From Nemophila menziesii (lineage: Eukaryota; Streptophyta; Magnoliopsida; Boraginales; Hydrophyllaceae), in contig JARWIR010000001.1 in NCBI GenBank assembly GCA_029959085.1, positions 65,100,899 through 65,164,898 of the forward strand: a stretch of DNA of 64,000 bases, given 5' to 3'. The notes beneath the pieces were generated by a model. It was not told the origin of the DNA. It saw nothing but the letters and a program-made list of their open reading frames with translations, and did not search any database. Position 1 is the first letter of the stretch. Each line of letters starts with the position of its first letter. Shown here one piece after another: positions 54,471-64,000 of the stretch. Made by a program: the position numbers and the translations under genes.

Positions 54471-55475
54471 CTATTTAGACACGTAATCAACAGCTAATAA
54501 GATGTAGAGGTTCCCATTGGAAGGGACAAACGGACCCATAAAATCAATACCACATACATCGAATATCTCTACTTCAAGGAAATTATTACGTGGCATCTCA
54601 TCCCTTTTGGATATATTTCCCGTAAACTGACATCTTTCACACCTCTTAACATATTCATGACAATCTTTCATTATTGAAGGCCAATAAAAACCTGATTGTA
54701 ATACCTTAGCAGCAGTTCGATCTCCTCTGAAATGTCCTCCATAAGGTGAGTCATGACAACCAGCTATGATTGCATCAGTTTCTTCCTTTGGTATACATCT
54801 TCTCACCATTTGATCAGCACATACTTTGTAGAGGAAAGGATCCTCCCAAAAGAACTGTCTAGCACGGTGAGCTAGTCTTTTTCTTTCTTGATAGGTAGAA
54901 CCTTCAGGGAATGAACCACTTACAATTATATTTTCAATATCAGCATACCAAGGAGTATTTTCTTGGTGAATCGCGAATAAGCTCTCATCAAGAAATTCTT
55001 CTCTAACTACCTCAGGTCCACCATTTGATTCTGATCCTTCAAGACGAGATAGATGATCTGTAACTTGATTCTCACAACCCTTTCGATCCTTAATTTCTAA
55101 ATCAAACTCTTGTAACAATAACACCCATCTTATTAACCGTGGTTTAGCATCTTTCTTCTCCATAAGATATCTAATAGAAGAATGATCTGTATAAACAACA
55201 ACTTTCGCTCCAAGGAGATAGGAAAGAAACTTATCGAATGAATAAACAACAACCAGCAATTCTTTCTCTGTAACAGTATAATTAATTTGAACACCATTGA
55301 AAGTCTTGCTTGCATAATAGATCAAATGAAATATCTTATCTTTTCTTTGGCCTAAAACAGCTCCCATAGCTAAATCACTAGCATCACATATAACTTCGAA
55401 TGGCATATTCCAATCAGGTGGTAATACAATAGGAGCGGAAATGAGTTTTTCTTTGATTGCTTGGAAGGCCACCAT
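54471..55475 (-). CDS. pol: E2 RNase H and N-terminal integrase
   Basis: An open frame of 334 codons inside a broken pol. RNase [21 protein letters not shown] (Asp), [20 protein letters not shown] (Glu), [14 protein letters not shown] (Asp), with [12 protein letters not shown] at the end. Integrase zinc region: [16 protein letters not shown] (two His) and [10 protein letters not shown] (two Cys). The first catalytic Asp is in [10 protein letters not shown]. It ends at a TAG where VDYVSKW is expected. The order RH before INT fixes the element as Ty3-type. A frameshift near 55480-55510 separates it from the RT. Confidence 0.9.
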   Translation of the reverse strand: MVAFQAIKEKLISAPIVLPPDWNMPFEVICDASDLAMGAVLGQRKDKIFHLIYYASKTFNGVQINYTVTEKELLVVVYSFDKFLSYLLGAKVVVYTDHSSIRYLMEKKDAKPRLIRWVLLLQEFDLEIKDRKGCENQVTDHLSRLEGSESNGGPEVVREEFLDESLFAIHQENTPWYADIENIIVSGSFPEGSTYQERKRLAHRARQFFWEDPFLYKVCADQMVRRCIPKEETDAIIAGCHDSPYGGHFRGDRTAAKVLQSGFYWPSIMKDCHEYVKRCERCQFTGNISKRDEMPRNNFLEVEIFDVCGIDFMGPFVPSNGNLYILLAVDYVSK

Positions 55476-56487
55476 GCAAGCTTCATTGAAAAGGAATTTG
55501 GTGTCCTTCTCAAGTAAGTTACATAATGTTTAGCAATCTTAGAAAAATCTTTAATGAATCTCCTATAAAATCCAGCATGGCCAAGAAAACTTCTCACCCC
55601 TTTTACAGAAACAGGATGGGGAAGAGTTTTTATTAACTCTATCTTTGCGTGATCAACCTCTAAACCAGCACTCGAAACCTTGTGACCCAATACTATACCT
55701 TCTCGAACCATAAAATGACACTTCTCCCAATTTAAACCCAAATCACTTTCCTTGCATCTAATCAAAACTCTGTCTAAATTCTGTAAACACTTATCGAAGT
55801 CATCGCCGAATACAGATAAATCATCCATAAATACCTCAAGGAAGTTATCGATCATATCCCAGAAGATTTCCATCATACATCTTTGATCTTCTGGAGCCAC
55901 GTAAATTTTATTATATCTGGATTATCCATCCAAAAAGCATTAATACTCTCTACTAGCTAACTTGTCTAACATTTGATCTATGAAGGGAAGTGGAAAGTGA
56001 TCTTTTCTGGTGACCTTGTTCAATTTGCGGCAATCCATACATACTCTCCAACCAACAACAGTTCTTGAAGGAATAGCTTCATTTTGATTGTTAAGAACTG
56101 TAGTAATTCCTCCTTTCTTCGGCACACACTGAACCAGGCTCACCAGTCATTAATCCCTACGTCTAACAGCTTAATAACCTCCTTCTTTACAACTTCCTTC
56201 ATGGCTGGCATTAATCTCCTTTGACCTTCAACTGAGCGTGTGTTATTATCTTCAAGAATAATTTTGTGTTGACAATAGGAGGGGCTAATGCCTTTGATGT
56301 CGGCAATAGTCCACCCTATCGCCTCTTTGTTAGCTCTTAACACACGCAACAGTTTATATTCTTGAGGACTTGTTAAATTTGCTGAAACAATAGCAGGTAG
56401 AGTTTCATTAGTACCTAAATATGCATACCTCAAGTGTGATGGCAAAGGCTTTTCTTCCAATTGCAGAGGAGATTCGAATGAAGGTTT
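55476..56487 (-). pseudogene. pol: E2 reverse transcriptase with internal deletion
   Basis: It begins after the protease with YAYLGTNETLPAIVSANLTS, then VLRANKEAIGWTIADIKGIS. A one-base loss near 56143 shifts the frame before SLVQCVPKKGG, WRVCMDCRKLNKVTRKDHFP and FIDQMLDKLASREY, where a TAA follows. After FLDG and APEDQ the reading jumps straight to RCMMEIFWDMIDNFLEVFMD: the roughly 28-residue block that should hold the conserved RRMPFGLCNAP region is missing without a frame change. The catalytic FMDD remains, then FGDDFDKCLQNLDRVL and LGHKVSSAGLEVD. It is therefore inactive even apart from the stops. Confidence 0.9.
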
Positions 56488-58170
56488 CTATTTAGTTACA
56501 ATCTCCCCCGGTTCTCTCACAGGTTCATAGGCAAGACGCCTATATTTTGGATCGTCAGAGTTAAGAGTTGCCACTGTTTCGGCAAGCTCTTCCATCAATT
56601 CAGGTAGATCAAGTGTCAAGGCTGCCTGCAAAACATCATCATAATTAAATTCATTATATACCTCTTGCATGGCACGCTCAATTACATCCATTCGGAAACA
56701 ATCCTCTTGAGAATCTGGAAACTTCATAGCTCGGAACACGTTGAACTTCACTTCCTCGTCTTGGATTCGTATTGTTAATTCTCCGTTTTCTACATCAATT
56801 AAAATACGCCTCGTGGCTAGGAGTGGTCTGCCTAAAATAACGGGGACATTCCTATCTGCGTCGTATTCAAGAATAACAAAATCAACGGGAAATATCAAAG
56901 TACCTGCCTTGACGAGGACATTTTCTATTCGACCCTCGGGATGTGCAAGGGATCGGTCCGCCATTTGCAGGACCATAGAAGTGGGTCTTGCTACTCCAAT
57001 TTTCAATTTTTCAAAAATTGATTTGGGCATAAGATTAATGCTTGCACCCAAATCACATAGTGCTTTACCTTTCCATTCCTCTCGAAGCGATATAGGAATT
57101 GTGAAACTCCCAGGATCAAGTAACTTCAGAGGTAGCTTACTTTGGCAAATAGCACTACATTCTTCCGATAAACCAATCATTTCGTTATCGCAATACGACC
57201 TTTTGTTGGTGAGAGCTCTTTTCAAAAACTTCGTATACTTGGGTATATCTCTGATAGCTTCTAACAACGGAATATTAATGCTAATACCTCTCACTCTATT
57301 AAAGAACTTTTGATATTCAGCCATATCACCTTTCTTTTGAACTCTAGAAGGAAATGGTGGAGGGTGACGATTTATTACAACTTCATCTTTCTTTTTCGGA
57401 ATTTCAATAGGCCTCTCCACTTCCTTTACTTCATCGTCTTTATTTTTGTCCACCACATCCTTTTCTTTTCTAGTAACTTCTTTCTCTTTCATAACAGGAA
57501 AAGGAGGTGGAGGAAGGTTCTTACCACTTCTGAGAGTCACCACATTACAATCTTCTTTCTGCTTCGGATTTTCTGTGTCACTAGGGAGTTGCCCTTGTGG
57601 ATGCTGATTCAGTTGTTTTGACATTTGTGCAAGTTGATTCTCTAACATCTTAATGTGTGCTTCAGAAGCTTGTTGCCTTTGGGCTGACTGTGCACGAAGT
57701 GCAATTAAATCTTCTACGGTTTTCTGAAGGTTATCTGTACCTTCTTGTGGTTGAGCAGGTAAGGCTTTCTGGTTCATGGTGTCATTATAATTGCCTTGAG
57801 GAGGTTGTATCTGAACATAATTTCCTTGGTGTTGTCCCCCTTGATAATTATTCTGAGGTCTTGGATTATAGTTGTTACTTGGGGGATGCGGCTGATATGC
57901 GTATTTCGGATTTGCTGCCCCATTAGGATTTGAATACTGAAACCCAGGATGTTTTATGTTAGGTTGATACCCTTGACCACTTGAATTGTAATTTCCTCTG
58001 TTGGAAACAAACATCACGGACTCTTGATTATTCTGACAATTCTCCCATTCATGATCATTCACACCACAATACGAGCATCCATAAACTTCTTGCGTAGCAT
58101 TCACTTCAACCCTTTTACTCGAAAAACCTTCTTTCACGGCTAACGTTAGTTGTTTTAATTGTTGTTCCAA
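56488..58170 (-). CDS. E2 zinc knuckle, linker and aspartic protease
   Basis: An open frame of 560 codons within a gag-pol frame that is broken elsewhere. The knuckle CSYCGVNDHEWENC has all four ligands. An Asn/Gln/Pro-rich linker follows (for example SNNYNPRPQNNYQGGQHQGN), then a Lys/Glu-rich part, then protease: GSFTIPISLREEWKGKALCD, LGASINLMPKSIFEKLKIG with the active site DLGAS, and FVILEYDADRNVPVILGRPL. It ends REPGEIVTK before TAA or TAG at 56488. The next pol segment is in the same frame, so that stop lies inside the original polyprotein. Confidence 0.9.
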   Translation of the reverse strand: MEQQLKQLTLAVKEGFSSKRVEVNATQEVYGCSYCGVNDHEWENCQNNQESVMFVSNRGNYNSSGQGYQPNIKHPGFQYSNPNGAANPKYAYQPHPPSNNYNPRPQNNYQGGQHQGNYVQIQPPQGNYNDTMNQKALPAQPQEGTDNLQKTVEDLIALRAQSAQRQQASEAHIKMLENQLAQMSKQLNQHPQGQLPSDTENPKQKEDCNVVTLRSGKNLPPPPFPVMKEKEVTRKEKDVVDKNKDDEVKEVERPIEIPKKKDEVVINRHPPPFPSRVQKKGDMAEYQKFFNRVRGISINIPLLEAIRDIPKYTKFLKRALTNKRSYCDNEMIGLSEECSAICQSKLPLKLLDPGSFTIPISLREEWKGKALCDLGASINLMPKSIFEKLKIGVARPTSMVLQMADRSLAHPEGRIENVLVKAGTLIFPVDFVILEYDADRNVPVILGRPLLATRRILIDVENGELTIRIQDEEVKFNVFRAMKFPDSQEDCFRMDVIERAMQEVYNEFNYDDVLQAALTLDLPELMEELAETVATLNSDDPKYRRLAYEPVREPGEIVTK

Positions 58171-58188
58171 GGTGGTTCGTATTTTGTT

Positions 58189-59121
58189 CTATAAGGAGGT
58201 GAACTTTTCTTCGATATTGACGTTATTAACTCCCCCTTTAATAGGTGTTCTCAAAGTATTCCAACCCACTTCATTAGTTACCGTTCTATCCAAAATAATC
58301 TTCGCGTGAACGGGTAGAACCTGCAAAAATCCACCACCACATAATAAATCTAAATCCTTTCTTGATTTTCCCTCAAGGCCTTTGTAAAAGATCTTCATTT
58401 GTTGTTGTTCTGAAAGACCATGATCAAGGACTCTTCGCAAACAATTCAGAAATCTCGACCAACTTCTACCCAAAGCTTCATCATATTCTTGTCAGAAATG
58501 AGTCAATTCGAGTTGCGCATCTAATCTCATGTTGGATGGATAGTATCTATCGAAAAACGCAGCCTGTAACTGTTCCCAATTCGTAATCTTTCCAGGCTCT
58601 TGTGAATCATGCCAATCACTCGCTCCATCTATCACGAAAAATATGAATGTAGCAAAATACATTTGCTCTTTTGTTACTCCTTGAGTGATGTACGAATCGC
58701 AAATTTGCATAAACTTTTATACTGCGCGAATAGGATCTTCTCCGGGCTTGCCACGAAAATTTCCGAAGTTCTGAAATTGAGCTAACATACCCGAATCTGG
58801 ACAGAATCTCAGAACATCAATATTGGCTGGGCCAATCCCAAGAGGAGGAGCAAGGAATGGTTCTTGTGCTGGACCATTAATGAACCATGGATCAGCTACT
58901 TGGGCTTGAACTGGAGGATGAGGAGGATTAAGAGGTGGGACTAGGCCGTTCTGACCATTGTTATCAATCGGAGGGCCAACCATCTCTTTAACTAATCTCT
59001 CTTCTAACTCTTGTGCTTCTTTTTCTCCTCTCCTTTTCTTGTTAGCAAGTCTGGCTAATGATTCAGGATTATCAAGGATCGGAGGTAATGTCTCTAGATC
59101 CTTAAATAGCTTCCTTCGCAT
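58189..59121 (-). pseudogene. gag: E2 gag with three in-frame stops
   Basis: It starts MRRKLFKDLETLPPILDNPE and has a Pro-rich stretch (LVPPLNPPHPPVQAQVADPW). The gag domain reads MLAQFQNFGNFRGKPGEDPI, QICDSYITQGVTKEQMYFAT, DGASDWHDSQEPGKITNWEQ, LQAAFFDRYYPSNMRLDAQL and DLLCGGGFLQ. Stops at 58717, 58492 and 58189 are all in the same frame as the protease part, so no shift has occurred from 59121 to about 56143. It aligns with E1 gag block by block, so both belong to the Athila-like group. Confidence 0.85.
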
Positions 59122-59226
59122 ACACCAAACCTAAAAACCTGAAAAAGATGAACAAACAAAGCGTAAAACTGAAAAATAAAAATGCAACTAACACTAAAGG
59201 ATAAACACCGGGGTCACACGCTACCG

Positions 59227-59244
59227 TCCCCGGCAGCGGTGCCA
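59227..59244 (-). promoter_or_regulatory. E2 primer-binding site (tRNA-Asp type)
   Basis: On the minus strand TGGCACCGCTGCCGGGGA lies 6 bases from the 5' LTR end, in the same position as in E0 and E1. Confidence 0.8.
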
Positions 59245-59250
59245 AAAACT

Positions 59251-60847
59251 TGGTGGTCCATTGTGTGTTCTAAATTAAAATGCAAATAAAGATAAGAGAA
59301 CCACAACTGCAAGTGTATAGTTGTCCCAAGTAATATATGTGATAAAACAAATTCGTTCTCAGGGACGGATTGGTTGACTCTAATGCTTATCAGATAGTGA
59401 TTAATTGCACGTGAAAGCAAATAAATGATTTTGAGGATGTTTGTTTTGGTTTTCTATAACTAAGACAATATATTAAATTACTAAATTAATGAAAATATTA
59501 AACTAGACGCGAGAAAATAAAGTAGTTTAGGCAAAGTTTGAAAGGCAGTACTTGAGAGACGCAAGAGTTTCACCTAATTATCATTCATTTCATGTAATGT
59601 TTAAGAGACAAATCGGTAAATATGTAATGGTCGGGATTCGAAATTCTCCTTACCCCCGTCAGGGTGGACTAAGGAGCTACTCTTAGGTGCTACAAACCCC
59701 GTCAGGGTGATTATAGTCCACCTTCAAGTGATTAAGTCTATTTATACCAATTGGCCATGGGATTTATTAAGCTCGTCAAAGTCTATAATTTCTATCCTAC
59801 ATTCATAAATTGGTTCCGTACCTAGACCCCCCGTCAAGGTGATCCATACGCCACTATATGGAATAGCCTAGATACTAAGTCCTATGATTGGTTAATTTCG
59901 TCAATAATAGTAAATACAAGCAAATTAATGAAAAATACAATTTACCCAATTTGATTTCAATTATAATAATCCCAAATCTAAACACATGAAACGAAATCAA
60001 ATTTGGATTAGCCCATTATGCGTTCTCAAGCACTTATTAAATTTAGCTCATACTAATTAGAAATACGAAAGCTAAAGAAATAAATAAGTTTATCATGTTT
60101 TACAGAATAAAATAAAAGAACCTAATTACGGAGTTGAATTGGCTGAGAAGTGGAGATATAGACAGTCTCCAACTCTTGCTTCTTCTCTTCCTTGCTCTAG
60201 TTTCTTCTCTGATGTTCTGACTCTTAAGCGTATGAATTGTGTGTGAATTTTGTAATGAGAGGTATCTAAAATAAGAGTATAAAGCCCTTTTATAAGCTAA
60301 AAATCGGACTAGGGCATTTCTTAATGATTAAATGAAAATTAGAAAAGCCCAAGTCCATTAATTAAGCCAAAATCCCGTAACTGCTGCACCACCTTCACTA
60401 AATCAGCTCTAACCAGCTCGTTTCAACTTGGATTGACCCCATTCCAGTTTCTAAATTTCCGTAACTCAATGGGGAACAAATTCTATTCATAAGTCAGAGG
60501 CTAAATTCAATCTTAGATTGCTAAAAATTAGCAATCTTTATCAACTTTCTAGATTTGCAGCTTGAAATTATCAATTCTTTCGGGATATTTCTTCTTGCTT
60601 TGACTTCATTACACGATCCTTGACTTAATTCTTGGATTCATCTCCTAACTAGTATTCAAAACATACAAAATTTTCACTAAAAAGAACAATATTACGCGCA
60701 AAAGTTTAATAAATGAAAAATACTACAATTAAACGAGGAAAATCGATTTATTGCATTTTAACACCAAAAGTCTATCTAAATAGTCAAATAAACACCAAAA
60801 ATGATGTCTCCCAAGGGCATAAAATTAGAACATTTAGGGAGAAATCA
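59251..60847 (-). repeat. E2 5' LTR (1597 bp)
   Basis: Pairs with 47859-49442. The terminal inverted repeat has one mutation here (GGGAGAAATCA). A 17-base stretch near 59468 is absent from the other LTR. Confidence 0.95.
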
Positions 60848-61185
60848 GCATCAAGAAGGTGGGAAAATCTCCCGTGAACTTACAATTTGCGGATAACTCA
60901 GCGACAAAGACATGGGGAACAGTGTAGGACGTTCATGTCCAAGAAGATAGTATCAACATCCCTATTGACTTTGTTATTCTTGATTATGATGCAGATAAGC
61001 AGGTTCCAATCATACTTGAAAGTCCGTTCTTGGCCATAAGTCAAAGCATCATCAACTTCCAGGAGGGAACAGTCACCCTCCATGCTAAGAACGTATCCGA
61101 GATTGGTATCAAATGGAGATTAGTAGACATTTAAAGCCTTGCTCGTTGCTGGGCAGCTATATACGAAAATCCTGATAGAGGTAAC
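60848..61185 (+). pseudogene. E0 protease continuation and integrase tail
   Basis: It resumes immediately after E2 with PVNLQFADNSATKTWGTV, then FVILDYDADKQVPIILESPF and INFQEGTVTLHAKNVSEI, all colinear with E1's protease. It then passes directly into GIKWRLVDI and CWAAIYENPDRGN, which matches E1's KRRLVDV and CWGGYIRKS at the integrase terminus. The whole RT, RNase H and integrase core is absent, with the break placed slightly differently from E1 (about 60 codons of E1 are also missing). It contains several stops. Confidence 0.8.
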
Positions 61186-61829
61186 ATGTCTGACTTTGAA
61201 TGACATTAAAAAAGTGATGTTCGGGAGACAACCCGCAATGTTTTATGTTTTAGTTATGTTTATATTAGTTGTATTTAGTATATATTGCAATATTGAGGAC
61301 GGTATTAGTGTTTTTGATGTTCATGTACTTAAGAAATCGAGTTCGGGAGAAGAAACGAAAAATTGGCACGGTGCACCGCACCCCTAAAAATGGTCACAAC
61401 GGTAGCAAAATCAGGTACACATGCGAGACAATAAGAAGGAAACTGTGTCAACATTTGCGAAAAATGGTGCCATGGTGTCATCCAGCGCGCTCATATGGTA
61501 CACCGCACGGATGCCGCGGTGCACCGCACGAAGAAAACAGTCACCGCGTTTCAGCAATTCCGGTCCAGCTGTGAGAACAAACCACAAAACCGTGTTATCA
61601 CTCGCGCCAGACCGTGATACAATCCATGACAGAACATACCTGCGGTACGCTGCAAGACACTCATGGTGCACCGAACCTAACCAAAACCATGGCAACGGTA
61701 AAGGAAATTAGGGCCAATTACAAGAGATAATGTGGCAAACCGTGTTGACCAACTGTGATCAGGGGGAGCCAGAAGATATTTGCGGTACACCACACCTCAC
61801 ATGCGGTGCACCGCACCGCGCTGCCAAAA
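61186..61829. repeat. E0 post-pol spacer and GCGGTGCACCGC palindrome array
   Basis: GC-rich words recur at about 61369 (CGGTGCACCGCA), 61516 (GCGGTGCACCGC, a perfect palindrome), 61642, 61665, 61782 (GCGGTACACCAC) and 61803 (GCGGTGCACCGCACCGCG). It lies between the integrase tail and the leader, as in E1 and E2. Overlapping frames of 90-100 codons on both strands are composition artefacts. Confidence 0.85.
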
Positions 61830-62239
61830 GAAGGAATAAAAGAGAGATTGTTATACCAACGAATTTCTAAACCTTAAGCCTCTTTTTCTTTCCCAAAGCT
61901 TCCCAACTCCATTAAAGCTTCTAGAAACATTCACCACACATCAAAACACTCCCCAATAACCATAAATTCACATCCAATTCCTTCCCTACATCATTATAAA
62001 GAAAATTCAACCACCCAAATCAAATCAAAACACCTAAAATCCAAGAATCAAAAGCCAAAATTTCCAAATCTTATCCATCAATTTCTTAAACCCATACCAA
62101 TCAAGCAAGAGTTTATCCTACCCACATAGAAAATCATCATCCTTACACCTTCCCTAATCCAAACAACACTTGTTCAACCCAAAATTAAGTGGTAAAAATT
62201 TCAAGAGTGTTAAAAGCTTTGAGTTGGAGGTAAATTGAG
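61830..62239 (+). promoter_or_regulatory. E0 G-poor leader before ORF3
   Basis: Rich in A, C and T with few G, for example CACCACACATCAAAACACTC. It ends GCTTTGAGTTGGAGGTAAAT, TGAG, ATGAC. Parts such as AACTCCATTAAAGCTTCT resemble the E1 leader (AACTCCATTGAAGCTCAT). Confidence 0.6.
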
Positions 62240-62365
62240 ATGACGAAAAGAACAGAAACATTATCTACTATTAGGGAGATGAAGAAGAATAAAAGTAAGG
62301 TATTGGGTACTATTGAGAGATTACAATTGAGAAAGGTTCAAGTTCTAGTACAAAGAAAAGGGTAA
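62240..62365 (+). pseudogene. E0 ORF3 start, broken
   Basis: It starts MTKRTETLSTIREMKKNKSK, like MTNRT of E1 and E2, and is Lys-rich. It meets TAA at 62363 after 41 codons and is cut further on by E3 at 62479. It shows that E0 carried the same third ORF. Confidence 0.7.
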
Positions 62366-62478
62366 AATAGGTCAAGAAAGTAGAGAAAAGCCGGCTATGG
62401 TAAATTCAAAGAGCAAAAAGATTACAACTTTCAAGGAGAAGACACCACAATCTCTACAAATCGATATTCCTATACCTG

Positions 62479-64000
62479 GTGGTTCTTTGTGTGTTCTAGA
62501 AAAATGCAAATAAGGATAAGAGAACCACAACCGCAAGTGTACGGTTGTCCCAAGTAATATAAGTGATAGTACGGATTCGTTCTCAGGGACGTAATGGTTG
62601 ACTCTAATGCTTATCAGATAGTAGTTAATTGCACGTGAAAACAAGTAAACGATTTTAAGATTGATTGTTTGTTTTGTTTTCTAATGCTAAGACAATAAAG
62701 TAAAATACTAAATTAATGCAAGAATTAAACTAGACGCAAGAAACTAAAGTGTTTACGCAAGATGAGAAGGCAGTACTTGAGTGACGCAAGGATTTCTCCT
62801 AATTATCATTCATTTCATACATTTTAAAGGGACAAATTGGTAAATTTATATTGGTCGGGACTCGAAATTCCTCTTACCCCCGTCAGGGTGGACTAAGGAG
62901 CTACTCTCAAGTGCTACAAACCCTGTCAGGGCGATTATAGTCCACTCTCAAGTGATTAAGTCTAAATTACCCAATAGGTCATAGGTTTAATTAAGCTCGT
63001 CAGAGTCAAATAATTTCTAACCTAGTTCTGTATCCAGACCCCCCGTCAAGGTGATCCAATCGCCACTAATTGGAATAGCCTAGATACTAAGTCATATTAT
63101 CAATTGATCAGGTCAATAATATTAAATAAATTTCAAATTAAAGAAAAATATAATTTACCCAATTTGATTTAAATAATGATTATCCCAAATCCAAACATAT
63201 GATACAAAATCAAATTGGGGTTAACCCATTATGCGTTCTCAAGCACTTAATTAAATTAGCTCATACTAATGCAAAAAACTAAATTAAAAGAAATAAAGGT
63301 GTTCATATTGTTTTACAGAAAGAAATAAAAGAAAAACTTAATTTCGGAATTAGATTAGTTGTGATTTGGAGATATAGACCGTCTCCAGATCTGTAGCTTT
63401 CTCCTCTTCCTTGCCTTGACTTCTCTCTGATGCTTTCTTTTGCAAAAAGTGAATTGTGTGAAAAATAGAAGTCAAAACCCTTATTTATACTCTTAAAATC
63501 GGACTTGGACCTTAGGCTAAAGTTTAAATGAAATAATAAAGGCCCAAGTCCATTTTCTTAGCCCAAAATCCCGTAACTGCTGTACCACCTCCACTAAAAC
63601 AGCTCTAACCGACTCATTTCAACTCGGATTGACCTCATTCCAGTTTCTAAAGTTCTGTCACTCAATGGGGCACGTTTTCTCTTCATAAGTCAGCGGCTAA
63701 ATCTACTCATAGGTGGCTCGAAATCAGCACTCTTTGGAAACTTTCCAGATTTACACCTTTAAAATATCAATTCTTTCGGGATTTGTCTTCAAGCTTTGAC
63801 TCCATATCATGATCTTTGACTTTATTCTAGGATTCCTCTTCTAGCTAATATTCAAAACCTACAAACTTTTCACTAAAATACCCAATATTACACGCAAAAG
63901 TTTAATAAATTAAAAATGCTAGAAATAAAAGAGGAAATTCGGATTATTGCATATTTAGTCCAAAAGTCTATCAAAATAAACGAATAAACACCAAAAATGA
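62479..64000 (-). mobile_element. E3: LTR of a third Athila-like insertion, cut by window end
   Basis: It begins TGGTGGTTCTTTGTGTG and aligns with the E2 LTR (TGGTGGTCCTTTGTGTG) throughout, including TTCGTTCTCAGGGAC, the three CCCCGTCAGGGTG-like words and GCGTTCTCAAGCACTT. About 50 bases of the expected LTR end are beyond 64000, where the terminal inverted repeat would be. The LTR orientation is the same as in E2, hence minus if it is a 3' LTR of a full element. Whether it is a solo LTR, and its target duplication, cannot be seen. Its divergence from E2 suggests a separate, related copy. Confidence 0.85.

Larger units (their letters stand above)
47859..60847 (-). mobile_element. E2: Athila-like Ty3 retrotransposon with all domains, degraded (13.0 kb)
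   Basis: LTRs of 1584 and 1597 bp bound it, and GCATC lies just outside both (47854-47858, 60848-60852). It splits the protease of E0 exactly. On the minus strand the order is LTR, PBS, gag, protease, RT, RNase H, integrase, GC palindrome array, G-poor leader, ORF3, structured non-coding region, LTR. In the first 300 bases the LTRs differ at about 13 positions (about 4%) plus a 17-base indel, so E2 is older than E1 and the Copia element. Several stops, two frameshifts and a deletion in the RT inactivate it. A MITE lies in its pol end. Confidence 0.95.
34274..62478 (+). mobile_element. E0: old Athila-like Ty3 element, split by E1 and E2, cut off by E3
   Basis: Visible pieces in order are 5' LTR (34274-35746), PBS, leader (to 35879), decayed gag (45774-47858), protease continuation with integrase tail (60848-61185), GC palindrome array, leader and the start of ORF3 (to 62478). 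The reading joins exactly across E1 (TSD TGTAT) and E2 (TSD GCATC), so all pieces are one element. The LTR aligns with the E1 LTR but is strongly diverged. There is no RT, RNase H or integrase core between protease and ORF3, as in E1. The 3' LTR lies beyond the window. It is the oldest layer of the nest. Confidence 0.85.

Noticed and set aside
56741..57621. Plus-strand frames of 190 and 103 codons
   Set aside because: Antisense shadows of the E2 protease frame.

Overview
The window is AT-rich, repeat-dominated nuclear DNA from a flowering plant, probably a eudicot. This rests on the element families present: plant L1-type LINEs with a zinc-knuckle ORF1, a SIRE/Maximus-clade Copia element with an initiator-Met-tRNA primer site, Athila-like Ty3 elements with tRNA-Asp-type primer sites and a third ORF, a tRNA-headed SINE, and MITEs. 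I cannot name the species. I see no intact host gene. The only host-gene trace is a MORN-repeat pseudogene, present twice.

Layout. 1-8535: unassigned AT-rich DNA with a degenerate tandem array (1640-2300) that carries a SINE, an (AT)n run, a minus-strand LINE relic (LINE-A, about 2930-5070), a fold-back MITE with an 8-bp target duplication (5304-5655), a strand-asymmetric promoter-like island (6860-7780) and a 37-nt retro-insertion with a 16-bp target duplication (8480-8516). 8540-20102: a direct tandem duplication of a 2.6-kb segment that joins the intron-containing MORN pseudogene to the 5' part of a plus-strand LINE (LINE-B). The junction has AAAA microhomology. A near full-length L1-like LINE (LINE-C, 11196-17540) later inserted into the second copy. 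The remainder of LINE-B runs to about 22230. 22231-25541 is non-coding and contains an old SIRE-like LTR (24060-24811).

25542-33170: a young, complete SIRE-type Copia element whose LTRs differ by about 7 substitutions and one 5-bp indel. 33171-34273: a DNA-transposon-like relic. 34274 to the window end is a nest of Athila-like Ty3 elements. An old plus-strand element E0 (LTR 34274-35746) is split by E1 (35880-45773, minus, TSD TGTAT), E2 (47859-60847, minus, TSD GCATC) and E3 (62479 onward, only part of one LTR visible). E0 and E1 lack the reverse transcriptase, RNase H and integrase core and keep gag-protease plus a short integrase tail and ORF3, so they look like a pol-less family that depends on partners in trans. 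E2 carries a complete set of domains, but they are broken. E2 also hosts a hAT-like MITE (53206-53675) at the 3' end of pol.

Most unusual feature. E0, E1 and E2 share an arrangement between pol and ORF3: a donor-like AG/GTAAC sequence at the end of pol, about 400 nt of GC-rich palindromes, a 300-400 nt G-poor leader, a TTTGAGTTGGGGGT-like motif, then ATGAC opening ORF3. In E1, ORF3 is the only intact long frame. Downstream of ORF3, E1 and E2 share a structured non-coding module containing a GTCGTG/CACGAC hairpin, PPT-like motif copies and distant CTTTGCCGG/CCGGCAAAG arms. The palindrome word GCGGTRCACCG also recurs in the unrelated Copia LTR.
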